Shown: positions 8,360 to 18,225, counted from the stretch's first letter. The stretch is 50,351 nt of DNA from Methylotenera_A sp049687015 (GCA_049687015.1 JBAVIP010000049.1:1-50351); one strand, 5' to 3'. The notes: generated from the sequence alone by a model not told the origin. Made by a program: numbers and translations.

Positions 8360-9400
8360 TTATGGAAGCAGTGGAACTACTTCCAAACCAACATTTTCAT
8401 CAAAGCCGAACATAATATTCATGTTTTGCACTGCTTGCCCCGCCGCACCCTTCACTAAATTATCTATCACCGATAATACTACAATGGTATCGCCGCCTTG
8501 TGGCTGATGTACCGCAATACGACACTGGTTAGAGCCGCGCACAGAGCGCGTTTCTGGGTGCGCACCTTTAGGCAGCACATCCACAAACCGCTCACTGGCG
8601 TACCGCACCTCAAATAGAGACTGCAAATCTATCTGTTTAGTTGCCTTAGCATACAAAGTTGCGTGAATTCCGCGAATCAATGGCGTTAAATGCGGCACAA
8701 AAGTGAAACCAACTTTGGTGTTTGCCATATTGCTTAAGCCTTGGCTAATTTCGGGCAAATGTCTGTGCCCAGCAACGCCGTAGGCCTTAAAGTTATCGCT
8801 AGATTCGGCAAAAAGTGTATGCACTTCGGCTTTTCTGCCAGCGCCACTCACACCCGATTTCGCATCGGCAATCAAATAACTGGTATCCACTACGCCTGCT
8901 TCTAATAATGGCAAAAAGCCTAATTGCACCGCAGTTGGATAACAGCCCGGGTTAGCGATCAGCCGCGCCGTTTTAATTGCCTCACGATTGATTTCCGGCA
9001 AACCATATACCGCCTCTGCCACTAAATCTGGACAGGCGTGCGTCATGGCGTACCATTTTTCCCAAGTCGGAATGTCTTTAATTCTGAAATCGGCCGCCAG
9101 ATCAATCACCCGCACGCCTTTATCTAACAGCTCCCGTGTTTGCTGCATGGCGATGCCGTTAGGGGTTGCAAAAAACACCACATCGCATGCACCTAAATTA
9201 GAATTTGCAGGGTCTGTAAACGCTAAATCGACATAACCACGCAGACTAGGAAACATATCAGCCACGGGCAAACCAGCCTCGCCACGTGAAGTAATTGCAG
9301 CAAGCTCTACTTGTGGATGCACCGCCAATAGACGTAGCAGCTCAACACCTGTGTAACCGGTGCCGCCAACAATACCAACCTTTAATTTTTTATTTGCCAT
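8360..9400 (-). CDS. argC: N-acetyl-gamma-glutamyl-phosphate reductase
   Basis: NADPH-dependent reductase catalysing the third step of arginine biosynthesis. The product from the ATG at 9400 is 346 residues and begins ANKKLKVGIVGGTGYTG, the Rossmann dinucleotide-binding loop; an upstream in-frame ATG at 9448 would add 16 residues and lies inside the rpsI terminator region, so I reject it. The active-site cysteine is in NPGCYPTAVQLG and the catalytic histidine region is AGHRHLPEI. A four-gene leftward run (argC, coiled-coil protein, bactofilin, erpA) has gaps of 15-64 bp and could be one transcript. Confidence 0.95.
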   Translation of the reverse strand: MANKKLKVGIVGGTGYTGVELLRLLAVHPQVELAAITSRGEAGLPVADMFPSLRGYVDLAFTDPANSNLGACDVVFFATPNGIAMQQTRELLDKGVRVIDLAADFRIKDIPTWEKWYAMTHACPDLVAEAVYGLPEINREAIKTARLIANPGCYPTAVQLGFLPLLEAGVVDTSYLIADAKSGVSGAGRKAEVHTLFAESSDNFKAYGVAGHRHLPEISQGLSNMANTKVGFTFVPHLTPLIRGIHATLYAKATKQIDLQSLFEVRYASERFVDVLPKGAHPETRSVRGSNQCRIAVHQPQGGDTIVVLSVIDNLVKGAAGQAVQNMNIMFGFDENVGLEVVPLLP

Positions 9401-9433
9401 AAGCTTTAATGATAACAAAGTTACTGTATTAAA

Positions 9434-9463
9434 CAAAAAAGGCCGCAATCGCGACCTTTTTTT
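9434..9463 (-). terminator. Intrinsic terminator after rpsI
   Basis: On the minus strand GGTCGC-GATT-GCGGCC forms a 6-bp stem with one G-U pair, preceded by an A-run and followed by a T-run (9435-9440). It starts 16 bp after the rpsI stop and separates the ribosomal-protein operon from argC. Confidence 0.8.
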
Positions 9464-9478
9464 GCTAGACGCCCAATT

Positions 9479-9871
9479 TTAGCGTTTAGAGAATTGTTTA
9501 CGACGGCGCGCTTTACGTAGACCCACTTTTTTACGTTCTACTTCACGTGCATCACGTGTCACAAAACCCGCTTGTGACAATGCACTTTTTAGTGTTGCAT
9601 CGTGATCGATCAAAGCACGTGTAATGCCATGACGCACAGCACCCGCTTGACCAGATTCACCGCCGCCAATCACATTAATCATAATGTCGAAGCTGGTAAG
9701 GTTGTTAGTTAACTCTAGTGGCTGGCGTAAAACCATACGCGCAGTAACACGTGAGAAATATTCATCTACAGGTTTATCGTTTACAACGATATTACCTTTG
9801 CCAACTTTCATAAACACGCGCGCTACTGAACTTTTGCGGCGGCCGGTACCATAATTGTATTTACCAATCAT
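9479..9871 (-). CDS. rpsI: 30S ribosomal protein S9
   Basis: A 130-residue protein of the 30S head whose C-terminal tail reaches the P-site tRNA anticodon stem. The family hallmarks are the N-terminal YGTGRRKSSVARVF, the central GGGESGQAGAVRHGITRAL and the basic tail KARRRKQFSKR. It lies 10 bp downstream of rplM in the universal rplM-rpsI operon. Confidence 0.97.
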   Translation of the reverse strand: MIGKYNYGTGRRKSSVARVFMKVGKGNIVVNDKPVDEYFSRVTARMVLRQPLELTNNLTSFDIMINVIGGGESGQAGAVRHGITRALIDHDATLKSALSQAGFVTRDAREVERKKVGLRKARRRKQFSKR

Positions 9872-9881
9872 TCTATAACCC

Positions 9882-10325
9882 TTAAATTGTCAACGCTTTA
9901 GGTTGTTGTGCAGCATGTTCATGCTTGTCGCCAGCATAAACTTTCATTTTTTTAATCATTGCATAGCCCAATGGGCCTTTTGGCAGCATGCCTTTTACTG
10001 CTTTTTCTAAAGCGCGGCCTGGAAAACGATCTTGCATTTTAGCAAATGTCGTCGTGCTGATGCCGCCCGGGTAACCAGAGTGGCTGTGATAAAGCTTGCC
10101 TTCAGCCTTAGCACCCGTTACTTTAATTTTGTCGGCATTAATCACCACAATGTAATCGCCAGTATCAACGTGGGGCGTGTAAATGGTTTTATGTTTACCA
10201 CGTAAACGGTGCGCTACAGCACTTGCCAAGCGACCCAACACCAAATCAGTTGCGTCAATCACAAACCAGTCGCGTTGCACTTCATGCGATTTAGCAGAAA
10301 AAGTTTTTCCAGAGAAAATATTCAT
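9882..10325 (-). CDS. rplM: 50S ribosomal protein L13
   Basis: Early-assembly 50S protein, 147 residues. Recognised by RDWFVIDATDLVLGRLAS, the YTPHVDTGDYIVVINADK block and RALEKAVKGMLPKGPLG. The N-terminus (MNIFSGKTFSAKSHEV) is about five residues longer than the common MKTFSAKS start. In E. coli L13 represses its own operon; no such site was identified here. It is transcribed from the consensus promoter at 10368-10397. Confidence 0.97.
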   Translation of the reverse strand: MNIFSGKTFSAKSHEVQRDWFVIDATDLVLGRLASAVAHRLRGKHKTIYTPHVDTGDYIVVINADKIKVTGAKAEGKLYHSHSGYPGGISTTTFAKMQDRFPGRALEKAVKGMLPKGPLGYAMIKKMKVYAGDKHEHAAQQPKALTI

Positions 10326-10367
10326 AGTCTGACTACCAATATGTTGCTTATAAAATCAAGAGGGCGG

Positions 10368-10397
10368 ATTATATGCTCTCAAACGAAGGCTTGTCAA
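10368..10397 (-). promoter_or_regulatory. Sigma-70 promoter of rplM-rpsI
   Basis: The minus strand carries a perfect TTGACA -35 box, an 18-bp spacer and a perfect TATAAT -10 box, about 43 bp upstream of the rplM start codon. This is the most consensus-like promoter seen in the window, and the GC-rich stretch after the -10 box (CCGCCC) is typical of stringently controlled promoters. Confidence 0.85.
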
Positions 10398-10592
10398 TTG
10401 CCAAGCGCGGATTATTTGTTGATTTTTAATGTATTTAACTTTATAACGCTGTTTTCTTTGAATCTGCTTTAGATTTCGGTGCGCGTGCCGATAGATTATT
10501 TAGTTGGCACACCGATTGCTTATTACCAATGCAAGACCAAGGCGAAGAACAAAACATCGAAAGCCGTACTTAAAAATAAACAGGTGAACGAC

Positions 10593-12455
10593 ATGCGAAG
10601 CAATTATACACTTAAACAGGCGGTGATTACCGCATTGACCATGCTGGCCATTGGCACTCAAAACCAAGCGCTGGCGCTTGGTTTGGGCAATATCGAGGTT
10701 AAATCACACCTTGGGCAGCCGTTGCGTGCGAGCATTAAAATTCAGGGTGCCAACGAGCTTAAAAGCGATACTTGTTTTAGGGTAATTAACGATTCCAGTA
10801 CAGAAAATCAACTCACAAACGCAAATTTCAAGCTTTCGAAAATTGTCGATGATGTTGCAATACTGACAGTAACTACCGACCAAGGCATTAATGAACCGAT
10901 TGTTAATTTATCTGTAATAGCGGAATGTGACGCCAATATGCGGCGCGATTACGTGCTGTTGCTAGATCCGCTGCTGACTGCTGAAGTTGAGAATTCGGCT
11001 GATGAAATGCCGAGCAATACTGTCGACAAAGCCAGCGCAAAAGAAATTAGCACGGCTGAATTGTCCATACACAAACAAACTGTAAAAGCACCTTTAACTT
11101 CTATAAAAACAGCACCGACAAAAAAACAAAAATATATCAAAAAAACCAATGAAAACATTGTATTAACCACTGGTTACAATGTTGATAGATCTTCCGAAAC
11201 CACTGTCGATAGCACAAAAAATGATGCAGAAAAACCTACCCAGCCGCGTTTAAGTATTTCTGGTGGCGATGCTTCGAATATGAATTTAAATAGCACTAAG
11301 CTGCGCCTGGATAGACAACTACATTTCACACCAGAAACAAATCCGCAAGCGTTTGCAGCCGATATAGAAATACAGGATGAAATGGCTGTGATGAACAACC
11401 GTCTGGCACATCTTAAACAGCAAATTGACGCTTTAGCGCAAGCTAACCTAAAACTCAAAAATGAAAACCAGCTTAAAACACAGCAACTTAATGAAGCTAA
11501 TTCACTCGATAATAAGTTAGATTTCATAGGGTACATACTCGGAGGCGGATTACTGCTGGCTAGCTTTAGCATTGCTGATAAGTTGCGCCGTCGCCGTCAA
11601 ATTCGACAACTAGAAAATGCCCAACTAGCATGGGTAAACAACAGTAAAGCAGCAAACAATTTTGATACTTTAGAAGGATTTGATACTAGCGACGTTTTTT
11701 TTGAGCCCGACTTACGTTCTGATTCGCGTCAAGAATTTAATAGGGTTGCTGAAAACTCGACAGAAGAAACCAACACTTTCGGGATTACAAAGGACACAGC
11801 AACCCCTTTTACCGTTGAAGAGTTTAACTCTGAAAACAATGTGTTGGATCACGCTGATGTATTTTTATCGCACGGCCGCACCAGTCTGGCGATACAGCTA
11901 CTACAAAATCATTTACTTGATTTCCCAAAACAATCGGTCACCATCTGGATGTATTTGCTGGATTTACTTGCCAAAGAGAATTTACAGGCGATGTACGAGC
12001 AAACTGCGCTTGAGTGTAAAGAACACTTTAATATCAAAATTGCAGCTTTTTCTAAAACCGAGTCGGATTCAAATCATAGCCTGGAATCGTTTCCACGCAT
12101 TACTTCAGGCTTGCAACAACTTTGGGGCACCCCTGCCGCGCTTATTTATTTAGATGATTTAATTTACAACAGCCGTCTGGAAATCCGCGTGGGCTTTCAT
12201 AAAAATGTAATTGAAGAACTTCTTTTATTAAGAAGCGTTGCCCAAGAAGAACTAAAAACTGCAGAAGTGATACAAATGGATGAAAAGAAACTGGCGATGA
12301 AAGAGCTTAAAGAAGCACGCCTTGCCGCCAAAAGAGAAGAAAAACTCAAACAAATGGATGAACTGCCAGCACTTAAAGAACTGGAAAATCAAGCGCCAGA
12401 AGACAATACCTCGCCTTTAGAAAAGTTTGAGTTTAATTTGGTTGAATTTAAATAA
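10593..12455 (+). CDS. fimV: FimV/HubP-family polar membrane protein
   Basis: A 620-residue protein related to FimV, the pseudomonad peptidoglycan-binding polar hub for type IV pili and twitching. After a signal peptide ending ALA, the family block LGLGNIEVKSHLGQPLRASI-like is clear (written here only as its opening LGLGNIEVKSHLGQPL). A coiled coil (around LAHLKQQIDALAQANLKLK), one transmembrane segment (FIGYILGGGLLLASF) and a cytoplasmic domain with VLDHADVFLSHGRTSLAIQLL, the FimV TPR-like region, follow. The start at 10593 has AGGTGA before it; the frame is open upstream to 10479 without a signal peptide at its head. Unusually short on acidic repeats for FimV. A paralogue of its C-terminal half lies at 25001-26320. 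Confidence 0.85.
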   Translation: MRSNYTLKQAVITALTMLAIGTQNQALALGLGNIEVKSHLGQPLRASIKIQGANELKSDTCFRVINDSSTENQLTNANFKLSKIVDDVAILTVTTDQGINEPIVNLSVIAECDANMRRDYVLLLDPLLTAEVENSADEMPSNTVDKASAKEISTAELSIHKQTVKAPLTSIKTAPTKKQKYIKKTNENIVLTTGYNVDRSSETTVDSTKNDAEKPTQPRLSISGGDASNMNLNSTKLRLDRQLHFTPETNPQAFAADIEIQDEMAVMNNRLAHLKQQIDALAQANLKLKNENQLKTQQLNEANSLDNKLDFIGYILGGGLLLASFSIADKLRRRRQIRQLENAQLAWVNNSKAANNFDTLEGFDTSDVFFEPDLRSDSRQEFNRVAENSTEETNTFGITKDTATPFTVEEFNSENNVLDHADVFLSHGRTSLAIQLLQNHLLDFPKQSVTIWMYLLDLLAKENLQAMYEQTALECKEHFNIKIAAFSKTESDSNHSLESFPRITSGLQQLWGTPAALIYLDDLIYNSRLEIRVGFHKNVIEELLLLRSVAQEELKTAEVIQMDEKKLAMKELKEARLAAKREEKLKQMDELPALKELENQAPEDNTSPLEKFEFNLVEFK

Positions 12456-12457
12456 AA

Positions 12458-13333
12458 TCAATGGTGAGAATAATATTCGGCCGCAAGACCAATAAATAGC
12501 ACAAACCCAATCCAGTTATTGTGTAAAAAGGCTTTAAAACAATCGGCTCTATTACGGTCTTTTATCAGAACGTATTGCCTGCAGGCCAACAGCAGAGCGG
12601 CTCCCAGGCCGATGTAATAATACTTTCCATAGCCCATGAATTGGCCCACATACGCCAATAAACCCAGCATAACGGCATAACAAGCCATCACTGCATTCAC
12701 GTCATATTTGCCAAAAAATATGGCGGAAGATTTGATGCCGATTTTCAAATCATCGTCCCGATCCACCATCGCATATTCCGTGTCATAAGCGATCGCCCAA
12801 AACACGTTGGCCGCCAGCAATACCCAGGCCAGCGGCGGAATATAGTCATTCACTGCGGCAAATGCCATGGGAATGCCGAAACCAAAGGCCACGCCTAAAT
12901 AAGCCTGTGGGATCGCCAAAAAGCGTTTGGTAAATGGGTACGTGGCTGCCAGAAATAAGGCTGCAAAAGATAGCAAGATTGTGGTTTTATTAAACAGCAG
13001 CACCAAACCAAACGCCAGCAGACATAAGACAGCAGTCAGAAAATACGCCTCTTTTAAGCTGACCTCACCCATGGCAAGCGGACGATTTTTGGTGCGCTCC
13101 ACCAGACCATCAAACTTACGGTCAGCGATGTCGTTCATCACGCAGCCGGCGCTACGCATCAGCACCGCACCCGTCACAAATATTAGCAATGTAATCCAAT
13201 CGGGAATACCGCGCGAAGCCAGCCACAACGCCCACAGCGTAGGCCATAGCAGCAGCAAAATGCCGATGGGTTTATCCAGCCGCATCAAATGCTCGTAAAC
13301 GTCTAATTTTTTACTTATGTTTTCAAAACTCAT
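12458..13333 (-). CDS. ubiA: 4-hydroxybenzoate polyprenyltransferase
   Basis: Integral-membrane UbiA enzyme (291 residues) that joins a polyprenyl chain to 4-hydroxybenzoate in ubiquinone synthesis. The two Mg-diphosphate motifs are present: NDIADRKFD followed by RTKNRPLA, and DTEYAMVDRDDD. About eight hydrophobic segments are visible. Its start overlaps the ubiC stop by 4 bp, so the two are translationally coupled in pathway order. It is convergent with the FimV-like gene with only 2 bp between stop codons. Confidence 0.95.
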   Translation of the reverse strand: MSFENISKKLDVYEHLMRLDKPIGILLLLWPTLWALWLASRGIPDWITLLIFVTGAVLMRSAGCVMNDIADRKFDGLVERTKNRPLAMGEVSLKEAYFLTAVLCLLAFGLVLLFNKTTILLSFAALFLAATYPFTKRFLAIPQAYLGVAFGFGIPMAFAAVNDYIPPLAWVLLAANVFWAIAYDTEYAMVDRDDDLKIGIKSSAIFFGKYDVNAVMACYAVMLGLLAYVGQFMGYGKYYYIGLGAALLLACRQYVLIKDRNRADCFKAFLHNNWIGFVLFIGLAAEYYSHH

Positions 13334-13875
13334 TTTAATAATTGTTCTAAAAAAACTTCAGTAACGAGAATTCTAGCGCAATTTAGGCTAAATATAGAAC
13401 GCCGCGCCCACAGTGCTTTAGAGTTTGTTTGCATATGCCCTGCAACCCGCATGGATATTGGGTGGTGGCGTGGTAGTTTTTTATATTCCAGCGGCGTACG
13501 TTTTACTCTTGGGTTAGCAAATAATGTCGCGCCAAGTGGTTTACTACCCAGCCTACCAAGTTTATTCCACGCGCCTCGCAGGCTAGCACGCGGCAACACA
13601 CTATGCGCAAACACCACTGGCTGACCGTTGCCAAACAGCAATACTTCACGTATCAGTGCATGCTGACCGGCTTTCAGCCCAAGCACGGTAGTTTCATCTA
13701 CCAACGCTTTAGCATTTTTTTGCAGCACTGGCTGCACAGCAAATTCGCGATAACGTGCTTTCAAGCACGCGGTCAGCGAACTGTTATCCATCAGCCAGGG
13801 CCGCAAATTGCCGCTCCATAACGGCCTGGCAAGCCAGCCTGACTTTTTGTTATGCTGATGAATACGAATTTTCAT
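13330..13875 (-). CDS. ubiC: Chorismate lyase
   Basis: A 181-residue enzyme that splits chorismate into pyruvate and 4-hydroxybenzoate, the substrate of UbiA encoded next. The family pattern of SGWLARPLWSGNLRPWLMD near the N-terminus, the buried REVLLFGNGQPVVFAHSVLP core with its conserved arginine, and ARRSIFSL near the C-terminus are visible. It starts 4 bp after recG ends, so recG-ubiC-ubiA appears to be one leftward operon. Confidence 0.92.
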   Translation of the reverse strand: MKIRIHQHNKKSGWLARPLWSGNLRPWLMDNSSLTACLKARYREFAVQPVLQKNAKALVDETTVLGLKAGQHALIREVLLFGNGQPVVFAHSVLPRASLRGAWNKLGRLGSKPLGATLFANPRVKRTPLEYKKLPRHHPISMRVAGHMQTNSKALWARRSIFSLNCARILVTEVFLEQLLK

Positions 13876-13878
13876 TGA

Positions 13879-15918
13879 TTAAACTTTCACTAAGTCGCCT
13901 GCATGGCTCAACCACCGCTCCAGATGCTGCTCCACCGCTGCTGGATATTCTTTTATGAGCTTGTCGGCCGTATTTTTCGCGGCTTGCAGCAAATCGGCAT
14001 CGCGTTCCAGATCGGCGATTTTCAGCATCGGCACGCCGCTTTGACGCGTGCCTAAAAACTCACCTGGGCCGCGCAGGTTAAGGTCCGCCTGTGCAATGAT
14101 AAAGCCATCGTTACTCTCATAAATCACTTTTAATCTGGCACGCGCGGTTTCGGAAAGTTTGTTTTGATAGAGCAAAATGCAGGTGCTTTTGGCCGCACCG
14201 CGCCCTACGCGGCCGCGCAGCTGGTGCAATTGGCTAAGCCCAGAGCGTTCGGCGTGTTCTATCACCATTAAGCTGGCATTGGGCACATCCACGCCCACTT
14301 CAATCACCGTAGTGGCAACTAACAATTGAATGTTGCCCGCGCTGAATTGCGCCATGACCTCCTGTTTTTCGGCAGGTTTCATGCGGCCATGTACCAAGCC
14401 CACCTTAAGCTCTGGAAAGGTCGCCTGCATGTGTGCAAAGGTATCGTTGGCGGTTTGCAGTTGTAACGCTTCGCTCTCCTCAATGAGCGGGCACACCCAA
14501 TAGGCCTGGCTGCCAGCCATGCAGGCTTCGCGCACGCGTTGCAAAATTTCATCGCGGCGTTCATCCGAAACCAGCTTAGTGACAATCGGCATACGGCCAG
14601 GCGGTAGCTCGTCTATCACTGAGACATCTAGATCGGCAAAATAACTCATGGAAAGCGTACGTGGTATCGGCGTGGCGGACATCATGAGCTGATGCGGCTC
14701 TGGCTCGCCTTTTTTGCGCAAAGCCAGGCGCTGCTGCACGCCAAAGCGGTGTTGTTCATCAATGATCGCTAAGCCTAATTTATTAAATTGCACGGCGTCT
14801 TGAAACAACGCATGCGTACCAACGGCAAGCTGGGCGCGGCCAGTGGCGATGTCAGCAAGTGCTTGCTCACGTTCTTTTTTACTTTGGCTACCTGTGAGCC
14901 AGGCGATATTCAGTTTAAGCGGCATAAGCCATGTTTCAAATTTTTTGTAATGCTGCTCTGCCAGAATTTCAGTCGGCGCCATCATTGCCACTTGCCAGCC
15001 GTGCTCAATCGCCTGCAACGCAGCCATGCAGGCGACAACGGTCTTGCCGCTGCCCACATCGCCCTGCAACAAGCGCTGCATGGGGTGCGGCTGCGTTAAA
15101 TCATGACTGATTTCCGCCACTACTTTTTGCTGCGATTGCGTTAAAGCAAACGCCAGATTTTTTAATAACTGCGGCACTAAAATTTGCGAGGCCGCGATAG
15201 ACGGCGCATCCAAACTGCGCCGTTTTGCGTAATGTTTACGCATAGATAACTGTTGCGCGAGCAATTCGTCGAACGCCAGCCTGCGCCATTCCGGCGTAGT
15301 ACGATTTTCCAGTGCGCCTAAATTGGCATCGGGCGGCGGATTGTGCAGTGAGTGAATACTTGCTGCAAAGCCAGGCAGATTTAACTGCTTGTACACGCCT
15401 GCCGGCAAGGCTTCACCCAGCGTATCCTGATTGAGTGCAATCTGAATCGCCTTGCGGATAGTGGGCTGTGTAAGCCCTGCTGTAGTGGGGTAAACCGGTG
15501 TCAGCGTTTCTGCAACCTGTGTTTTTTCGCCCACATGCTTGCATTGCGGATGCACCATCTCGTAACCAAAAAAGCCGTGACGCACTTCGCCATATACGCG
15601 TAATTTGGCACCCACTTTTAGCGCAGCAATTTGACTTGGGTAAAAATGCAAAAAACGTAACGTAAGTTGGCCGCTGGCGTCTTCCAACCTTGCAATCAAG
15701 GCTTTGCGCGGCTTATAGCTTACCTCAGCATGCACAATTTCACCTTCAACCTGCGCCGAATCGCCCAGCCGCAAATCGCGTATTAGCGTAATGCGCGTCT
15801 CATCAATATAACGCAGTGGTAAATGCAGCAACAAGCCCTGAATAGTCGAGACGCCGAGCTTGCCAAGACTCGCAATTAACGGTTTGCTGAAAACCTTAAA
15901 ATCGGCAAGATTACTCAG
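13879..15918 (-). CDS. recG: ATP-dependent DNA helicase RecG, probable non-ATG start
   Basis: Superfamily 2 helicase that remodels stalled forks and Holliday junctions. Motifs include the wedge/OB domain (first third), Walker A GDVGSGKTVVA, the DEQH box in AIIDEQHRFGVQ, SATPIPRTL, and the LRGRVGRG motif VI. The first in-frame ATG (15834) gives 651 residues and cuts into conserved sequence: the upstream frame reads SKPLIASLGKLGVSTIQGLL, typical RecG N-terminal sequence. A CTG at 15918, preceded by AAAGG with 6-bp spacing, gives 679 residues, the family length. The next in-frame ATG upstream (15936) is followed after one codon by TAA. I therefore choose CTG, with moderate confidence in the start and high confidence in the gene. 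Confidence 0.93.
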   Translation of the reverse strand: MSNLADFKVFSKPLIASLGKLGVSTIQGLLLHLPLRYIDETRITLIRDLRLGDSAQVEGEIVHAEVSYKPRKALIARLEDASGQLTLRFLHFYPSQIAALKVGAKLRVYGEVRHGFFGYEMVHPQCKHVGEKTQVAETLTPVYPTTAGLTQPTIRKAIQIALNQDTLGEALPAGVYKQLNLPGFAASIHSLHNPPPDANLGALENRTTPEWRRLAFDELLAQQLSMRKHYAKRRSLDAPSIAASQILVPQLLKNLAFALTQSQQKVVAEISHDLTQPHPMQRLLQGDVGSGKTVVACMAALQAIEHGWQVAMMAPTEILAEQHYKKFETWLMPLKLNIAWLTGSQSKKEREQALADIATGRAQLAVGTHALFQDAVQFNKLGLAIIDEQHRFGVQQRLALRKKGEPEPHQLMMSATPIPRTLSMSYFADLDVSVIDELPPGRMPIVTKLVSDERRDEILQRVREACMAGSQAYWVCPLIEESEALQLQTANDTFAHMQATFPELKVGLVHGRMKPAEKQEVMAQFSAGNIQLLVATTVIEVGVDVPNASLMVIEHAERSGLSQLHQLRGRVGRGAAKSTCILLYQNKLSETARARLKVIYESNDGFIIAQADLNLRGPGEFLGTRQSGVPMLKIADLERDADLLQAAKNTADKLIKEYPAAVEQHLERWLSHAGDLVKV

Positions 15919-15981
15919 ATGAAGCCTTTAGGACATGGAGTTAAGTGAAACAATATGCAAGGCGCATTTCAACAGAGCCCG

Positions 15982-18225
15982 CTATTGTATTTTTTCTTCA
16001 TTGTGAACACCCTTGACGCGGTTAATCCGCACCACATCCGGTATTTTGCGTAAGTTGCGCATTAATTCGGCCAAATGGATGCGGTTACGCACTTGCACGG
16101 TAAAATTCACATTCGAATATTTGCTGCCATCCGGCTCTTCTACGCTCACATTATCAATATTTGATCCGACATCTGAAATGCCAGCAGCGATTTTGGCCAG
16201 CATGCCGCGCTCATTGGCCACCACCATGCGTACGTTCACTTTAAAGAGTTTTTTGTTGTCCGCATCCCATTCCACATCCAGCCATCTGTCAGGGTCCAGC
16301 TTGAATTTGCGTATGTTGGGGCAATCATGCGTATGGATAATCAGGCCTTTATCCTTATTGATAAAGCCTAAAATCGGGTCGCCCGGAATGGGTCGGCAAC
16401 ATTGCGCGAACTGTACCGCCATGCCTTCTGAGCCGGTAATGGTAATGCTGTCAAATTTCTTATGAGAATTTGGTTTTGAATTTTCAAACCCATGCAATTC
16501 AGGATTACCTGCTGTTAATTGATGCGCTACCATCAAACTCACACGCTTGCCGAGCCCAATATCGGTCAAAATCTCCGATTTATGTTTAGCGCCATAATCG
16601 CGCATCACTTTGTGCCATTGCTTTTCTGGTACTGCGCCCGGATCCACATGCAAAGCCCTTAATGCCATATTGAGCATGCGCTCGCCAAGATGGGCGGATT
16701 CCGTAGCTTGCAGCGATTTTAAATAGTGCCGGATATGTGAGCGCGCCTTGCCCGTCACCACATAATTAAGCCAGGCTGGGTTGGGCTTTGCCAGCGCTGC
16801 GGTAATAATCTCTACATTGTCGCCATTGTGCATCTCGGTACGCAGCGGCGCGAGTTCGTTATTGATTTTAACCGCCACACAACTATTGCCCACATCGGTG
16901 TGTACCGCATAAGCAAAATCCACCGCGGTAGAGCCTCTGGGAAGCGCTAATATATTGCCCTTGGGTGTAAATACATACACCTCGTCCGGAAACAGATCAA
17001 CTTTGAAATTCTCTAAAAATTCGTATGAATCATCGCTTTCGGTTTGAATCTCCAGCAAACGCTGCAGCCATTGATGGGTTTGCTGCTGCAAAGCCGTGAG
17101 GTTGGCATCGGTAGTTTTATACTTCCAGTGTGCAGCCACACCGGCATTGGCGATTTTATGCATTTCCTCAGAACGGATCTGCACTTCGATCGGCGTACCG
17201 AACGGGCCAAACAAAGTGGTATGCAACGACTGATAGCCGTTGGCTTTGGGAATCGCTATGTAATCCTTGAATTTGCCAGGGATCGGCTTGTACAGCGCAT
17301 GCAAGCTGCCCAGCGCCAAATAGCAGCTGGCGGTATCTTTTACCACCACCCTGAACCCGTAAATATCATGCACTTGCGCTAGTGCTGTGGCTTTGTTCAT
17401 CATTTTACGATAAATGCTATACAGGTGTTTTTCGCGACCTTTTACATCCGCTTCGATATGCGCATCCGCCAGACGCTGTTTGATTTCTTCCAGTATCTTG
17501 CTGATCACCTCTTTGCGATTGCCGCGCGCCACCTTAATCGCCTTGGAAATCACACGATAGCGCATGGGATACAGATATTTAAAGCTTAGATCTTCCAACT
17601 CTTGGTAGATCATATTCAGGCCCAGCCTATTGGCAATAGGCGCATAAATCTCCAGCGTTTCGCGCGCGATACGTTTCTGTTTTTCTGATTTCATCGCATC
17701 CAGCGTTTGCATATTATGCAGTCTGTCGGCCAGTTTCACCAAAATCACGCGCACATCCTGGCTCATCGCCAGTAGCATTTTGCGGAAGTTTTCGGCCTGT
17801 GCCACGGTAGCGCTTTGAAACTCGATTTTATCGAGCTTAGTCAGGCCGTCTACCAACTCACCCACTTGCTTACCAAACTTCTCGGTGATGGCCGCGACAG
17901 CAACCACTGTGTCTTCCACCACGTCATGCAATAATGCGGCCAGTATGGTAGGTAAATCTAAATGCAGTTTGGCTAAAATACAGGCCACTGCAACGGGATG
18001 TGAAATATAAGGCTCGCCCGTTTTGCGTGTTTGGCCTTCATGCGCAGCGGCAGCATAGCGGTAAGCTGCCCACACTTGCTCAATGTCGGCTTGGCTAAAA
18101 TATTCTTTGAGTAAAAGTGTGAGCTGCGAGGTTTCGGAATCTGCCGGCAACAAAGGTGGCTCGGCAGATTGGAAGGGTTCCGCTGTTTGTTTATGAATGG
18201 CTGATTTAATAGCGGTTTTTGCCAT
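15982..18225 (-). CDS. spoT: Bifunctional (p)ppGpp synthetase/hydrolase
   Basis: RelA/SpoT homologue of 747 residues. An intact HD hydrolase site (HDVVEDT, about residues 96-102, plus the EGQTRKTGEPYISHP block) shows it can hydrolyse (p)ppGpp. The synthetase domain has DIYGFRVVV, GKFKDYIAIPKANGYQSLHT and EVQIRSEEMH. TGS (VYVFTPKGNILALPRGST) and a C-terminal ACT domain follow. The intact HD site makes it SpoT-type rather than the hydrolase-dead RelA type. It is followed in the leftward direction by a 63-bp gap to recG and preceded by rpoZ and gmk, the classic gmk-rpoZ-spoT order. Its product likely controls the GC-discriminator promoters of the rRNA and rplM operons seen here. Confidence 0.95.
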   Translation of the reverse strand: MAKTAIKSAIHKQTAEPFQSAEPPLLPADSETSQLTLLLKEYFSQADIEQVWAAYRYAAAAHEGQTRKTGEPYISHPVAVACILAKLHLDLPTILAALLHDVVEDTVVAVAAITEKFGKQVGELVDGLTKLDKIEFQSATVAQAENFRKMLLAMSQDVRVILVKLADRLHNMQTLDAMKSEKQKRIARETLEIYAPIANRLGLNMIYQELEDLSFKYLYPMRYRVISKAIKVARGNRKEVISKILEEIKQRLADAHIEADVKGREKHLYSIYRKMMNKATALAQVHDIYGFRVVVKDTASCYLALGSLHALYKPIPGKFKDYIAIPKANGYQSLHTTLFGPFGTPIEVQIRSEEMHKIANAGVAAHWKYKTTDANLTALQQQTHQWLQRLLEIQTESDDSYEFLENFKVDLFPDEVYVFTPKGNILALPRGSTAVDFAYAVHTDVGNSCVAVKINNELAPLRTEMHNGDNVEIITAALAKPNPAWLNYVVTGKARSHIRHYLKSLQATESAHLGERMLNMALRALHVDPGAVPEKQWHKVMRDYGAKHKSEILTDIGLGKRVSLMVAHQLTAGNPELHGFENSKPNSHKKFDSITITGSEGMAVQFAQCCRPIPGDPILGFINKDKGLIIHTHDCPNIRKFKLDPDRWLDVEWDADNKKLFKVNVRMVVANERGMLAKIAAGISDVGSNIDNVSVEEPDGSKYSNVNFTVQVRNRIHLAELMRNLRKIPDVVRINRVKGVHNEEKIQ

